Of a DNA stretch of 64,000 bases, positions 36,486-45,850 are shown piece after piece (positions within the stretch are counted from its first letter, which is position 1; every line of letters starts with the position of its first letter). Below the pieces are notes generated by a model. It worked only from the letters and a program-made list of their open reading frames with translations, was not told where the DNA came from and searched no databases. This DNA is from Defluviitaleaceae bacterium (GTDB lineage: Bacteria; Bacillota; Clostridia; Lachnospirales; WQUN01): the NCBI GenBank assembly GCA_009779835.1, contig WRBD01000003.1:46867-110866 (forward strand), read 5' to 3'. The position numbers were made by a program, and so were the translations under genes.

Positions 36486-37613
36486 TCACGAAAGCCTGTT
36501 TTTAAAGTCCTCGTACCCAAAACGGCGCACAATTTGCACTTTACCGTTTGTGCGGCGAATTGCGATTGACGGTAGATTTATGCCGTTAAAGGTTGTATTT
36601 TTTACCATCGAGTAAATTGCCATGTCTTCGAAGATTATTTTTTTGCCCGGCGCAAGCGGGTTTTTGAAAGAGTATTCACCTATGAAGTCGCCGGCTAAAC
36701 AGGTTGGGCCGCCAAGCTTATATGTGTGGGGAAATTCGTTCGGTTTGCCCGCGTTGGTTATTTGAGGGCGGTATGGCATTTCCAAAACGTCGGGCATATG
36801 ACAGGCGGCAGATGTATCAAGAATTGCAATTTTACCGTTGTTGTCGATGACATCAAGAACCGTACATATTAAAAAACCCGCGTTAAGCGCGACGGCTTCG
36901 CCCGGTTCCAAATAAATTTCTATTTCGTATTTTTGTTTGAAATTTTTTATTATTGAAATAAGTTTTTCAATATCGTAATCTTTGCGGGTTATGTGATGCC
37001 CTCCTCCCATGTTAAGCCATGAAATCTTTTTGAAACAGCGCGCGAATTTTTTTTCCGCCGCTTCCAACGTGGCTTCAAGTGCGTCGGAATTTTGCTGACA
37101 CAGCGCGTGAAAATGGATTCCGTTTAATACATCGCTTTTCTCGAATTCATCAAAGCAGAAATTTTCTTGCGTCACACCAAGCCTTGAACCGGGAGCACAT
37201 GGGTCGTAGATTCCACCGCCTTGCGTGGAAAGCTCCGGATTTATGCGAATGCCGAAACTTTTACCGCTTTTTTCTGCGCGTTCCTTAAACCTGTCCCATT
37301 GCGTAAACGAATTAAAAATAATATATTCGCATAACGGCAACACCGCATTGAACTCCTCATCTGAATAAGCTGCGGAAAAAACATGATTTTCTTTTCCCAT
37401 GTATTCGTTGGCAAGCAAGGCTTCGTGCAAGCCGCTTGCGGTGGCTCCGTCCAAATATTCTCCGACTAACGGGTACAACAAAAACATCGAAAACGCTTTC
37501 TGCGCAAGTAAAATTTTGCAACCGGATTCATTTGCAACTTCACGAAGCGTTTTTAAATTTTCGGTTAATAACCTCTCGTCCACGATGTAACAGGGGCTTG
37601 GTAAAGCTTCCAT
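36486..37613 (-). CDS. nspC: Carboxynorspermidine/carboxyspermidine decarboxylase
   Basis: PLP-dependent decarboxylase of the alternative spermidine pathway. The 375-residue protein has the alanine-racemase-like barrel with PLP Lys39 in LAQKAFS, the motif FHALCQQN, GGGHHITRKDYD and the C-terminal GPTCLAGDFIGEYSF typical of NspC. Its partner carboxynorspermidine dehydrogenase is not visible in the window. The start ATG has AAGGATG upstream. It suggests that spermidine or norspermidine is made by this route. Divergent from the flagellin promoter region. Confidence 0.93.
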   Translation of the reverse strand: MEALPSPCYIVDERLLTENLKTLREVANESGCKILLAQKAFSMFLLYPLVGEYLDGATASGLHEALLANEYMGKENHVFSAAYSDEEFNAVLPLCEYIIFNSFTQWDRFKERAEKSGKSFGIRINPELSTQGGGIYDPCAPGSRLGVTQENFCFDEFEKSDVLNGIHFHALCQQNSDALEATLEAAEKKFARCFKKISWLNMGGGHHITRKDYDIEKLISIIKNFKQKYEIEIYLEPGEAVALNAGFLICTVLDVIDNNGKIAILDTSAACHMPDVLEMPYRPQITNAGKPNEFPHTYKLGGPTCLAGDFIGEYSFKNPLAPGKKIIFEDMAIYSMVKNTTFNGINLPSIAIRRTNGKVQIVRRFGYEDFKNRLS

Positions 37614-37670
37614 ATAATATACACATCCTTTTCTTAAATTTAATATAACATAAAGAAGTAAAAATATCTC

Positions 37671-37699
37671 TTGACGGATATATATTAAGAGAGTATATT
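37671..37699 (+). promoter_or_regulatory. Sigma-A-type promoter upstream of flagellin
   Basis: TTGACG, 17-nt spacer (GATATATATTAAGAGAG) and TATATT. Lies 200 nt ahead of the flagellin start. Confidence 0.5.
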
Positions 37700-37750
37700 A
37701 TTGGAAACATTTTCATGAAACGGTTTTCGGCAATAAGTAAAATTTACTAT

Positions 37751-37777
37751 TAAGTGTTTTCTCCCGGAAGCCGATAA
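37751..37777 (+). promoter_or_regulatory. Sigma-D (sigma-28) flagellar promoter
   Basis: TAAG, exact 15-nt spacer and GCCGATAA, matching the late flagellar consensus TAAA-N15-GCCGATAA. Transcription would begin near 37785, giving a 115-nt leader with a CGCGAAA/TTTCGCG hairpin at 37806-37846. Confidence 0.85.
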
Positions 37778-37900
37778 TGTTATTAGAAACAGAAAACATC
37801 ATGAGCGCGAAACATATAGGGGTACTAAGCTACTGTATCTTTCGCGGTCATGGTGACCAAATATAACAGGGGAACACCCTATCTTCAAGGAGGAAGAAAA

Positions 37901-39223
37901 ATGTCAAACATGGTAGTAAGGACAAACATTTTCTCACTTAACGCGCACAGAAATATGAAAAATGTTGGGCTTCAACAAAAAACAGCTTCCAACAGACTTT
38001 CCAGTGGCTACCGCATCAACAGCGCAGCCGACGACGCAGCAGGTTTAGCAATTTCTGAAAATATGCGCGCACAAATCCGCGGTCTTGACCAAGCATCAAG
38101 AAACGCACAAGACGGTCAAGCAATGCTTCTTACAACAGAAGGCGGCCTGGAAGAAATTGGTAACATGATGCAACGTGTACGTGAGCTTATGGTTCAAGCT
38201 CCCAACGACACAAACACCCAAGGTCAAAGAAACCTTATCGCCCAAGAACTTAACCAACTTGGTCGTGAAGTTGTCAGTATGCAAAATCGTGTTGAATTTA
38301 ACACCAACCGCGTACTTGCAATGGGGCCTGTCATGAAAACCTCTGTAATTGACGCCACAGGAAGATTGGCTATTGATGCCAATAATACACGCGTTATGGC
38401 AGCAACGCTTAATGAAATGCTGAACAGAACCATTGCGGCAAGGGACTTGGTCAGCGAAGTTAACATGGGAGATACAACTTCTCCGGATGCCGTGACACAG
38501 GCTCTTTCCCGTGCGAATATCGCTTTCGGTACGGTTCAAAATGATTTCGGAACCTTAATAGCTAATGGTAGCACCAACGTTGCTACTACCGCCCCAACTA
38601 TTGCAACAGCCGCAACATGGGCAACGAACGCTGCAACAACACTGAATAACTTGAATACCAGAATTGCTAACATTACTACTGCTTTGGCAAACTTGAATAC
38701 AACTCAAGGTCAAAACATGAGAAATACGTTTAATACCGAGTTCAGTAACGCACGGCAATTTGTGAACGCCAACTCATCGGGTCAAAACATCGCGTTTTAC
38801 CAAGTCGGAGCGAATGCTTCCCAAGGTATCTCTTTCGACTTTGAAACCGTATCGCGCGCTGTTTCAGCTGCGGGTTACACGATGCAAATGATGGGTTCCG
38901 CTATGGAAGCACCCGGTGCCGGCAGCGGTATTGGTAATGGTACACGTATTTCACACTATATAAGTTATCTTGACGCTTCCATAAACGACATCAGCAAAGT
39001 ACGCGCTAACTTGGGTGCGGTTCAAAACAGAATGGACTTCACCATGCGTAGCTTGGATATTTCCAGCGAAAACCTGCAAGATTCCGAAAGCCGCGTAAGA
39101 AACGCAGACGTTGCACGAGAAATGATGCGCTTCACCATGTCAAACGTGTTGCAACAAGCCGCTGTTTCCATGCTTTCACAAGCAAATCAAATGCCACAAA
39201 ACTTATTGCAGCTTCTTCGCTAA
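37901..39223 (+). CDS. Flagellin
   Basis: 440-residue flagellar filament protein. The conserved N-terminus (NIFSLNAHRNMKNVGLQQKTASNRLSSGYRINSAADDAAGLAISENMRAQIRGL) and C-terminus (VRANLGAVQNRMDFTMRSLDISSENLQDSESRVRNADVAREMM) build the D0/D1 core; a Thr/Asn/Ala-rich central domain offers many Ser/Thr sites for glycosylation. ATG 37901 is preferred over the track start: AGGAGG lies 6-12 nt upstream. It is the first gene of an island that includes FliB and seven glycan-related genes. A strong terminator follows at 39259-39300. Confidence 0.96.
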   Translation: MSNMVVRTNIFSLNAHRNMKNVGLQQKTASNRLSSGYRINSAADDAAGLAISENMRAQIRGLDQASRNAQDGQAMLLTTEGGLEEIGNMMQRVRELMVQAPNDTNTQGQRNLIAQELNQLGREVVSMQNRVEFNTNRVLAMGPVMKTSVIDATGRLAIDANNTRVMAATLNEMLNRTIAARDLVSEVNMGDTTSPDAVTQALSRANIAFGTVQNDFGTLIANGSTNVATTAPTIATAATWATNAATTLNNLNTRIANITTALANLNTTQGQNMRNTFNTEFSNARQFVNANSSGQNIAFYQVGANASQGISFDFETVSRAVSAAGYTMQMMGSAMEAPGAGSGIGNGTRISHYISYLDASINDISKVRANLGAVQNRMDFTMRSLDISSENLQDSESRVRNADVAREMMRFTMSNVLQQAAVSMLSQANQMPQNLLQLLR

Positions 39224-39258
39224 AATCTTACGAAGTTTTATACAATGCAATAATAAAG

Positions 39259-39300
39259 GTGAGAGGGACTGCCTTAGTGCAGTCCCTCACATCTATTTTT
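39259..39300 (+). terminator. Terminator after flagellin
   Basis: GTGAGAGGGACTGC / GCAGTCCCTCAC stem and ATCTATTTTT tail. It separates flagellin from the downstream modification genes, probably allowing high flagellin and lower downstream expression. Confidence 0.9.
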
Positions 39301-39340
39301 ATGAGAAAATATTTGGCAATAAATAAAGGAGAGTTTCCTT

Positions 39341-40543
39341 ATGGGAAATGCAAAAGTATTCTTGGCAGACAGTGTAATAGACTTTGCGTGTACCATGGGC
39401 GATTGCGAGGATAACTGTTGCCGAAACACTACTTGGAATATTAGTGTGGATGCCGATACATATGAGAAGTACATAAACATAGGCAGCGAGATAGGCCGCC
39501 ATATCGTAGACTGCATCGAAGGAAGTACGGAAATTGGGTACAAGTTTAAGGAATTTGAGCACGGTCACTGTCCATTGCTTACGGATGAAGGGCTGTGTTA
39601 TATCCACAAAAACTTAGGTGCGGAATACCTTTGCACAACCTGCACAACATATCCGCGTATATGGGAAACGCTAAATGGGAAATATGAATATTGGCTCTCT
39701 TTGTCCTGTCCGGACGTGGTAAGATGCGCCTTATACCGCAAGAAAAAAATCACATATACAGAACTCCCTTTTGAAATGGACATGCCGGTTTCGCCCGCAG
39801 AAAGCCACGAAGCCGAAAAACATAAAGTAAGACAGTTTCTTATAGAAATCGTGCAGCACCGTAAATTCTCAATCAAGGAAAAGTTAGTATATATTGGTTT
39901 GTTTATGCGCAGTGTAAGCAAGGTTTCCCTAATCGATAATTTTGAAAAATCCGTAAACGAGATAATTCGCCAATACCGAAGTCAAATGAAAATGAAGGGT
40001 TTTTTAGACAAGCTTATTACAGACATGGGAACGATGCATTCAGACAATCGAACAAATTTTTTCAAGATGTTGGCATCGGTGGCATCCGCTTCCGCCATTC
40101 CTCCAAAAAAAATTCCGGACGGCATAAAAAATTCAGAATTTTATAAACTTATGGCTGGGTTCTACAAAGATATAGAAGACGAAACAGCGGAAAAATATTT
40201 GGTTGATGCCTTTGACAGGCTTATAGTACCATATGTAAACGCTAACAGATATGTTTTTGAAAATTATTTGGCATATTCCTTGGTATCCACTAAATTTTTA
40301 CACAAGTCAGAAAATTTTGCCGAAGCTTTTTCCGGTTTTACGGGCGAATTTTTGACTATGCTCGTTTTTACAGCGGGAATGTTTCACAAAAATAAATATT
40401 TAACCAATGACGAAATGGTCGCCGGCATTTATTTGTTCCATCGCAGGGTAAGCCACAATGCAACCCTGCGCGAATCATTGGCAAAAGCATTCTCAAACGA
40501 CATTTTAAACCTTATGCTTGGCGCATTGGGCGGGATAAATTAA
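39341..40543 (+). CDS. fliB: Flagellin lysine-N-methylase FliB
   Basis: FliB methylates surface lysines of flagellin with radical-independent SAM chemistry using an iron-sulfur-type cysteine cluster. Here the cysteine motifs are FACTMGDCEDNCCRNT near residue 20 and CPLLTDEGLCYIHKNLG...LCTTCTTYPR around residues 80-110, arranged as in FliB. The 400-residue length fits. Position right after flagellin, the same orientation and the glycan genes that follow support flagellin as the target. Start ATG 39341 follows a GGAGAG binding site. Confidence 0.9.
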   Translation: MGNAKVFLADSVIDFACTMGDCEDNCCRNTTWNISVDADTYEKYINIGSEIGRHIVDCIEGSTEIGYKFKEFEHGHCPLLTDEGLCYIHKNLGAEYLCTTCTTYPRIWETLNGKYEYWLSLSCPDVVRCALYRKKKITYTELPFEMDMPVSPAESHEAEKHKVRQFLIEIVQHRKFSIKEKLVYIGLFMRSVSKVSLIDNFEKSVNEIIRQYRSQMKMKGFLDKLITDMGTMHSDNRTNFFKMLASVASASAIPPKKIPDGIKNSEFYKLMAGFYKDIEDETAEKYLVDAFDRLIVPYVNANRYVFENYLAYSLVSTKFLHKSENFAEAFSGFTGEFLTMLVFTAGMFHKNKYLTNDEMVAGIYLFHRRVSHNATLRESLAKAFSNDILNLMLGALGGIN

Positions 40544-40565
40544 AAACGGAAAAGATAGGTGTATT

Positions 40566-42512
40566 ATGCTTCTTTCAATAGGAATGATAGTCAAGAATGA
40601 AGAAAAAAAGTACCTGTTTGAATGCTTAAACAGCATACAGCCCATTTTGGAAGAAGTGGACAGCGAGTTAATTATTTTCGACACGGGTTCTACAGACGAT
40701 ACAATTGAAATAGCACGGGGGTACACTTCCGAGGTTTATGAAATAGAGTGGCGTGATGATTTTTCGTGGGCGCGAAACCATACTTTAGAGAAAGCGACCG
40801 GAGAATGGTTTATGTATGTTGATGCCGATGAAATTTTTACCGATGTTTCGGATATTATCTCGTTTTTTAACGGCGGCGAATATAAAAAATTCAAAAGCGC
40901 GAGCTACCGCTGGCGCAATGTTATCACAGATACAACATTTAACTACTCCCGCCCAATCAGACTTTTTAAAATGGAGAAAGATATACGGTTTGTGGGAAGG
41001 ATCCACGAAGCAATTCAGCATAAACAACCTTTAAAATATCTTGAAAGCATTGCGGACCATTACGGCTATTACTCTCAGGGCTTGCAGGGGCAGAAAAATT
41101 CCGCGCAAAAGCACGAGAGGAATGTGAAGCTGCTGCTGCAAACGCATAATGAAAACCCCAAAGACGCGAGGACAATTCACGCGCTTGCCAATACCTATCT
41201 TGCCGCGGGGGACAAGATAAAATTCAAAGAGTATTTGGATTTGGGCATGGAAGTGACAAATAGTGATGTGAATAACATTATGTATCATGTTTTTACCGAT
41301 TTGCTTGTAACATATTACAATGAAGTAAACGATAACGGCAATTTAATAAAAACAGCTGAAGAATACATCAAACACAATAAAATAAACCAATGTATTTTAC
41401 CTGTGTACTATTATTATACCTTAGGGTTGATATCAGCAGGCAGAAAAAAAGAGGCGGCGGAATCCGCATTTAAAACACTGGAGTATTTTGATTTAAACAA
41501 ACAAGGGAAGCTTGATTCCGAAGTAGGTTTATACACGGTTTTTCCGTCGGAGCTCACGGATAATCGTGCCGAGTGCGTTAAGATGCTTGCCGTTACAAAT
41601 GCGTTGTGCCATGAATTTGAAGCGGCGTTTAAATGGGTGGCGGAGTATGAAAACGAAACGGGCGAAAGAATTGACACCTTAATAATAGACGCGTATGTTG
41701 GGCATTGCATAGAAAACAAAGACGCGGCAGGCTTGCCGTTGTTGTACGGCTTCGCGCTTAAATACGGCGCGGGTTCCGAAATGTACGATAACATAATTTC
41801 CATATTGGAAAAACATATCTCTGCCGAAGCTAAACCTCATGTGGCGGAAGCAATGGTTAACGAGCCGTCACTTACCAAAGAGGAAGACGATTATATGCGT
41901 TTACAGCGTTTGCGTGCCACAGGAAACACTACAGAGTATAAGTCTCATCTTGATTATTTTTTAAAAACAAACAAACCATTCAACAACTTTTATAGCGATG
42001 TAATTTTCTTTGCCATGAAATGGAACAAAGATTTTTCCGGTTTTATTGAGAATGTATTTATAAGCGACTCTGCTAAATTCATCGAAAGTATATTTCTTAC
42101 CAACCACGGCTTTGCAGACATATTGTTAAGGTTTTTTGAAACGGAAAACCGATTTAACAAAAACCAAGCAATAAAAAGCGCACGAATAATCTCAAGCCTG
42201 TGTATGCACACTTTTATGAAAATAAGTGGAAACAATAATGCGGACAACGTTCGCAAAGTAGCATTGCATGAATTGGCAATGCGTTCCGGCCACAGATACC
42301 TAAGCATGGTATACAAACCGGATGTATATTGTGAAAGTGAGATAGTATCAGTCTCCGAAACAGAAGCGTATATTTTTTTCGCCGGAGAAGCTTTCATCTG
42401 CAAAGACAGTGGAGATATACTGGGCTATGTACGCGGCTTGCGTAAAGCATTGCAGTTTAACCCGGGCATGAACCGTATAATTCAGCTTTGCATGGAAAGC
42501 CTGCAATATTAA
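40566..42512 (+). CDS. GT2 glycosyltransferase with TPR-like C-terminus
   Basis: 648 residues. Residues 1-220 are a GT-A family 2 transferase: MLLSIGMIVKNEEKKYLFECLNSI, FDTGSTDDTIEIA and the metal-binding YVDADEIF. The remaining part is built of helical, TPR-like pairs (ARTIHALANTYLAAGDKIKFKEYLDLG). This architecture is common in flagellin glycosylation loci, where the helical part contacts the acceptor protein. It lies 22 nt after fliB and 14 nt before the first GT8. Probably first transferase of the glycan or a direct Ser/Thr transferase; the acceptor is inferred. Confidence 0.85.
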   Translation: MLLSIGMIVKNEEKKYLFECLNSIQPILEEVDSELIIFDTGSTDDTIEIARGYTSEVYEIEWRDDFSWARNHTLEKATGEWFMYVDADEIFTDVSDIISFFNGGEYKKFKSASYRWRNVITDTTFNYSRPIRLFKMEKDIRFVGRIHEAIQHKQPLKYLESIADHYGYYSQGLQGQKNSAQKHERNVKLLLQTHNENPKDARTIHALANTYLAAGDKIKFKEYLDLGMEVTNSDVNNIMYHVFTDLLVTYYNEVNDNGNLIKTAEEYIKHNKINQCILPVYYYYTLGLISAGRKKEAAESAFKTLEYFDLNKQGKLDSEVGLYTVFPSELTDNRAECVKMLAVTNALCHEFEAAFKWVAEYENETGERIDTLIIDAYVGHCIENKDAAGLPLLYGFALKYGAGSEMYDNIISILEKHISAEAKPHVAEAMVNEPSLTKEEDDYMRLQRLRATGNTTEYKSHLDYFLKTNKPFNNFYSDVIFFAMKWNKDFSGFIENVFISDSAKFIESIFLTNHGFADILLRFFETENRFNKNQAIKSARIISSLCMHTFMKISGNNNADNVRKVALHELAMRSGHRYLSMVYKPDVYCESEIVSVSETEAYIFFAGEAFICKDSGDILGYVRGLRKALQFNPGMNRIIQLCMESLQY

Positions 42513-42526
42513 CGGGGTGATGAAGA

Positions 42527-43612
42527 ATGAAAAAAAGAATAAATATAATGACCTCATGCGACGGCAACCTAGTGAAATATATTCTGCCGCAGTTGACTTC
42601 AATAAATAAAAACCTGAGTGACTACGATATACATTTTTATTTGGCACACAGCCGAATTTTTCCGAAAGAAGTACAAGCGTTAAAGTTATTTGCGCAGGAA
42701 AAAACAAGCATTACCTTTCACGAAGTAAAGGTAACAAAAAATATACCGTTTTATGAAAGCCTTGTAACCGGCGGCGGCGGGCAATGGCCTCAAGAAGCGT
42801 ATTTTACACTAAGGGTACAGGACTATATTCCAGATGATGTTGACAGGATAATGTATATAGACGCAGGTGATGTAATAATAAACGGGGATATTGCACCGTA
42901 TTATTTTGGCGACTTTGAAGGGAAGTCATTAATAGCTTCTCAAATGAATTTTAAAATAAATCCGTCTACCAATGAACGGGAACTTTACACAAAAAACGAT
43001 GTTTTAACAGTTGCTGCCTGTACGCTGTTTAACTCCGGCTCGTATATAATTAACATGGAAAAACTCCGAAAAGAAGGCTGTACGGTCAACGAATATGTAA
43101 AATTACGTGATACATTATTAAAAAACTCAAAAAACGGCCAACCGGCATACTTCGGCGACCAAGGGTTCTTATCCGCCGTCTTTGCGGGAGACATTAATTT
43201 TTTCGGATATCCGCAGTACAAGGATTCAAAATATATGCCGTATAATTTCAGAACATCTTATTGGGGGATGTTCGACGGAGAGCCTGATTATGAACCGGTA
43301 GTTTTGCACTATGCGATTATGTCCAAACCTTGGGTTGTGCGTTTTACCGAAAAAGATATAAATGCGGTTATTGACAAACCGGATTTTGTTGCCAAGCGGC
43401 TTACCGTACCGATACCGACCATAGCGTGTATGACACCGCAGCATTTAAGGCTTGGCGAAGTATGGTGGAAATACGCAAAGGAAACCCCCATATACGAGGA
43501 AGCAAACACAAGGGCGACAATCACCGCAGAAAGCTGGGTGAAACACTACTTACCTCTATGCGCCAGATATGTAGATGTATGCAATCAGATTGCACAGATT
43601 GAAAGAAATTAA
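42527..43612 (+). CDS. GT8 glycosyltransferase, tandem copy 1
   Basis: 361-residue GT8 (LgtC-like) retaining transferase. The DxD metal motif is in YIDAGDVIINGDIAPYYF, with FNSGSYIINMEKLRK and YFGDQGFLSAVFAGDINFFGYP, and the closing LHYA..SKPW typical of GT8. The first 60 and last 50 residues are nearly shared with the next three genes. It starts 14 nt after the GT2 gene. It adds a hexose from a nucleotide sugar; donor and acceptor cannot be read from sequence. Likely part of flagellin or surface glycan assembly. Confidence 0.88.
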   Translation: MKKRINIMTSCDGNLVKYILPQLTSINKNLSDYDIHFYLAHSRIFPKEVQALKLFAQEKTSITFHEVKVTKNIPFYESLVTGGGGQWPQEAYFTLRVQDYIPDDVDRIMYIDAGDVIINGDIAPYYFGDFEGKSLIASQMNFKINPSTNERELYTKNDVLTVAACTLFNSGSYIINMEKLRKEGCTVNEYVKLRDTLLKNSKNGQPAYFGDQGFLSAVFAGDINFFGYPQYKDSKYMPYNFRTSYWGMFDGEPDYEPVVLHYAIMSKPWVVRFTEKDINAVIDKPDFVAKRLTVPIPTIACMTPQHLRLGEVWWKYAKETPIYEEANTRATITAESWVKHYLPLCARYVDVCNQIAQIERN

Positions 43613-43630
43613 TTTTCCCGGTGACAAAGT

Positions 43631-44737
43631 ATGAAAAAAAGAATAAATATAATGACATCCTGCGACGACAACCTTGCTAAATATATTCTGCCGCAGCTTG
43701 TTGCCATAGACAAAAATTTACGTGAGTACGATGTGCATTTTTTTCTTGCACACAGCCGGGTCTTTCCGAAGAATATTAAACTGTTAAAAAATTTCGCAAA
43801 GGAAAAAACAAGCATTACTTTTCACGAGGCAAAGGTGTCAAAGAACATTTCATTTTATGAAAGTTTGGTAAGCGATGGCGGGCCTTGGCCCAGAGAAGCA
43901 TATTTTACCTTAAGGTTACAGGATTATATCCCGGACGACGTAGACAGGATAATGTATATAGATGCAGGGGATGTCATTATAAACGGTGATATTGCACCGT
44001 ATTATTTCGGTGGCTTTGAAGGAAAATCCATAATAGCGTCTATGCATGATTTCAAGTTAAATCCGGCTACCGATGAATATGAATTATATAATAAAGATGA
44101 TTTAATGCATATTTCAAAACACGGTTTATTATTTAATTCCGGCTCTTATGTGATAAACATGGACAAATTCCGAAAAGCCGGTTACTCGGTTTCAGATTAT
44201 TTTAGACTTCGTGATGCTTTGATTGAAAACAAAAAAACCGGTAAACTCGCTTATTTTGGCGACCAGGGTTTTTTAGCCGCCGCATTTGTTGAGGATGTTA
44301 AATTTTTCGGTTACCCGCAATATAAAGGCTCTCCGCATTATATGCCATATAATTTTTGTTCTTTTTATTACGAGATGAACAAAAGTGAACCGGATTATAA
44401 GCCTGTGGTTCTGCATCTTACAAGTCCTGTAAAGCCTTGGGTTGTGCGTTTTTCAGATGAGACAATAAGCATGGTTATTGATAAGCCGGATTTTGTGCAA
44501 AAACGTTTATGGGTAGTCGATTCTTGGGCCATCTCTACAATTACAGGCTTGATTCCGCAACATTTAAAGCTGTGTGAAATTTGGTGGAAATACGCGGAAG
44601 AAACCCCGATATACGAAGAAACAGATATAAAAGCACGAATCACCGCCGACACATGGATAAAGCATTATTTACCATTATGCACACAGTTTGTTGATACCTG
44701 TCATCAACTGGCTAAACTGAAAAATTTGGAGAACTAG
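43631..44737 (+). CDS. GT8 glycosyltransferase, tandem copy 2
   Basis: 368 residues, start ATG 43631. Same architecture as copy 1, with YIDAGDVIINGDIAPYYFGGF, LLFNSGSYVINMDKFRKAG, YFGDQGFLAAAFVEDVKFFGYPQYK and PVVLHLTSPVKPWVVRF, where His-Leu-Thr replaces the His-Tyr of the other copies. The 5' 100 nt are almost identical to copies 3 and 4. An 18-nt gap separates it from copy 1. Confidence 0.88.
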   Translation: MKKRINIMTSCDDNLAKYILPQLVAIDKNLREYDVHFFLAHSRVFPKNIKLLKNFAKEKTSITFHEAKVSKNISFYESLVSDGGPWPREAYFTLRLQDYIPDDVDRIMYIDAGDVIINGDIAPYYFGGFEGKSIIASMHDFKLNPATDEYELYNKDDLMHISKHGLLFNSGSYVINMDKFRKAGYSVSDYFRLRDALIENKKTGKLAYFGDQGFLAAAFVEDVKFFGYPQYKGSPHYMPYNFCSFYYEMNKSEPDYKPVVLHLTSPVKPWVVRFSDETISMVIDKPDFVQKRLWVVDSWAISTITGLIPQHLKLCEIWWKYAEETPIYEETDIKARITADTWIKHYLPLCTQFVDTCHQLAKLKNLEN

Positions 44738-44751
44738 CAAGGTGTGAGCGC

Positions 44752-45846
44752 ATGAAAAAAAGAATAAACTTAATGACTTCCTGTGATGATAACCTTGCTA
44801 AGTATATTCTGCCACAGCTTGTTGCCATAGATAAAAATTTACACGAGTACGATGTGCATTTTTTTCTTGCGCACAGCCGCATCTTTCCGAAGAATATTCA
44901 AATGTTGAAAAATTTCGCAAATGGAAAAACAGGCATTACATTTCACGAAGTAAAGGTGACAAAAAATATCTCGTTTTATGAAAGCTTGGCAAGTTTAGGC
45001 GGACCGTGGCCGAGAGAGGCGTATTTTACCCTGCGGTCACAGGATTACTTGCCCTGTGACATAGACAGAATTATGTATATAGATGCCGGCGACGTGATAA
45101 TACATGGTAATATCGCGCCGTATTATTTTGATGACTTTGAGGGAAAGTCCTTAATTGTAACCCCATCGCGATACAAAATAAATCCCGTGACCAATGAGCG
45201 GGAGCTTTTTACAAAAGATGATATGTTTTTGGTGTCCAAGAAAGGTACACCGTTTGGCTCGGGCTCGTTTGTAATGAACATGGGTAAAATCCGAAACGAG
45301 GGCAGTACGGTTAACGATTATGTACACTTGCGCGAAGCGCTTAAGAAAGAAAGGAAACCCGGTGAGTTTGCATTTTTTGGCGACCAAGGTTTTTTGGCGG
45401 CAGCCTTTGTAGGGGATGTTAAATATTTTGGCTATCCGGAACATAAAGATCACCCATGTTATACGCCGTATGACTATACAATGAGTTATTCGATACAGTT
45501 TGAAGGTGAGCCGGACTATGAACCTGTGGTTCTTCATTACATGATTCCGACCAAGCCTTGGGTTGCTCGTTTTTCAGAAGATGACAAAAAAAATATAGAT
45601 ATCTTGGATTTTGGTGTGATTGACCTAAGCATACCTATAATCAGCAAAGCCGATTTCACCCCCCAAGCCTTAAAATTAGCGGAGGTATGGTGGGAATACG
45701 CAAAGGAAACTCCCATATACGAAGAAACAAAAACAAGAGCAGCTATCACCGCCGCTACATGGGTAAAGCATTATTTACCCATGTGCGCGCAATATGTCAA
45801 AGCCCTTCATCAAGTTGAAAAACTAAAAAATCCCAACAAGGCGTGA
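44752..45846 (+). CDS. GT8 glycosyltransferase, tandem copy 3
   Basis: 364 residues, start ATG 44752, 14 nt after copy 2. DxD is YIDAGDVIIHGNIAPYYF; FGSGSFVMNMGKIRNEG and FFGDQGFLAAAFVGDVKYFGYPEHK follow. The middle third is the most diverged (SRYKINPVTNERELFTKDDMF), which may alter the donor or acceptor. The N-terminal block ARQ-free LAKYILPQLVAIDKNLHEYDVHF is identical with copies 2 and 4 apart from single changes. Confidence 0.88.
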   Translation: MKKRINLMTSCDDNLAKYILPQLVAIDKNLHEYDVHFFLAHSRIFPKNIQMLKNFANGKTGITFHEVKVTKNISFYESLASLGGPWPREAYFTLRSQDYLPCDIDRIMYIDAGDVIIHGNIAPYYFDDFEGKSLIVTPSRYKINPVTNERELFTKDDMFLVSKKGTPFGSGSFVMNMGKIRNEGSTVNDYVHLREALKKERKPGEFAFFGDQGFLAAAFVGDVKYFGYPEHKDHPCYTPYDYTMSYSIQFEGEPDYEPVVLHYMIPTKPWVARFSEDDKKNIDILDFGVIDLSIPIISKADFTPQALKLAEVWWEYAKETPIYEETKTRAAITAATWVKHYLPMCAQYVKALHQVEKLKNPNKA

Positions 45847-45850
45847 GCGT

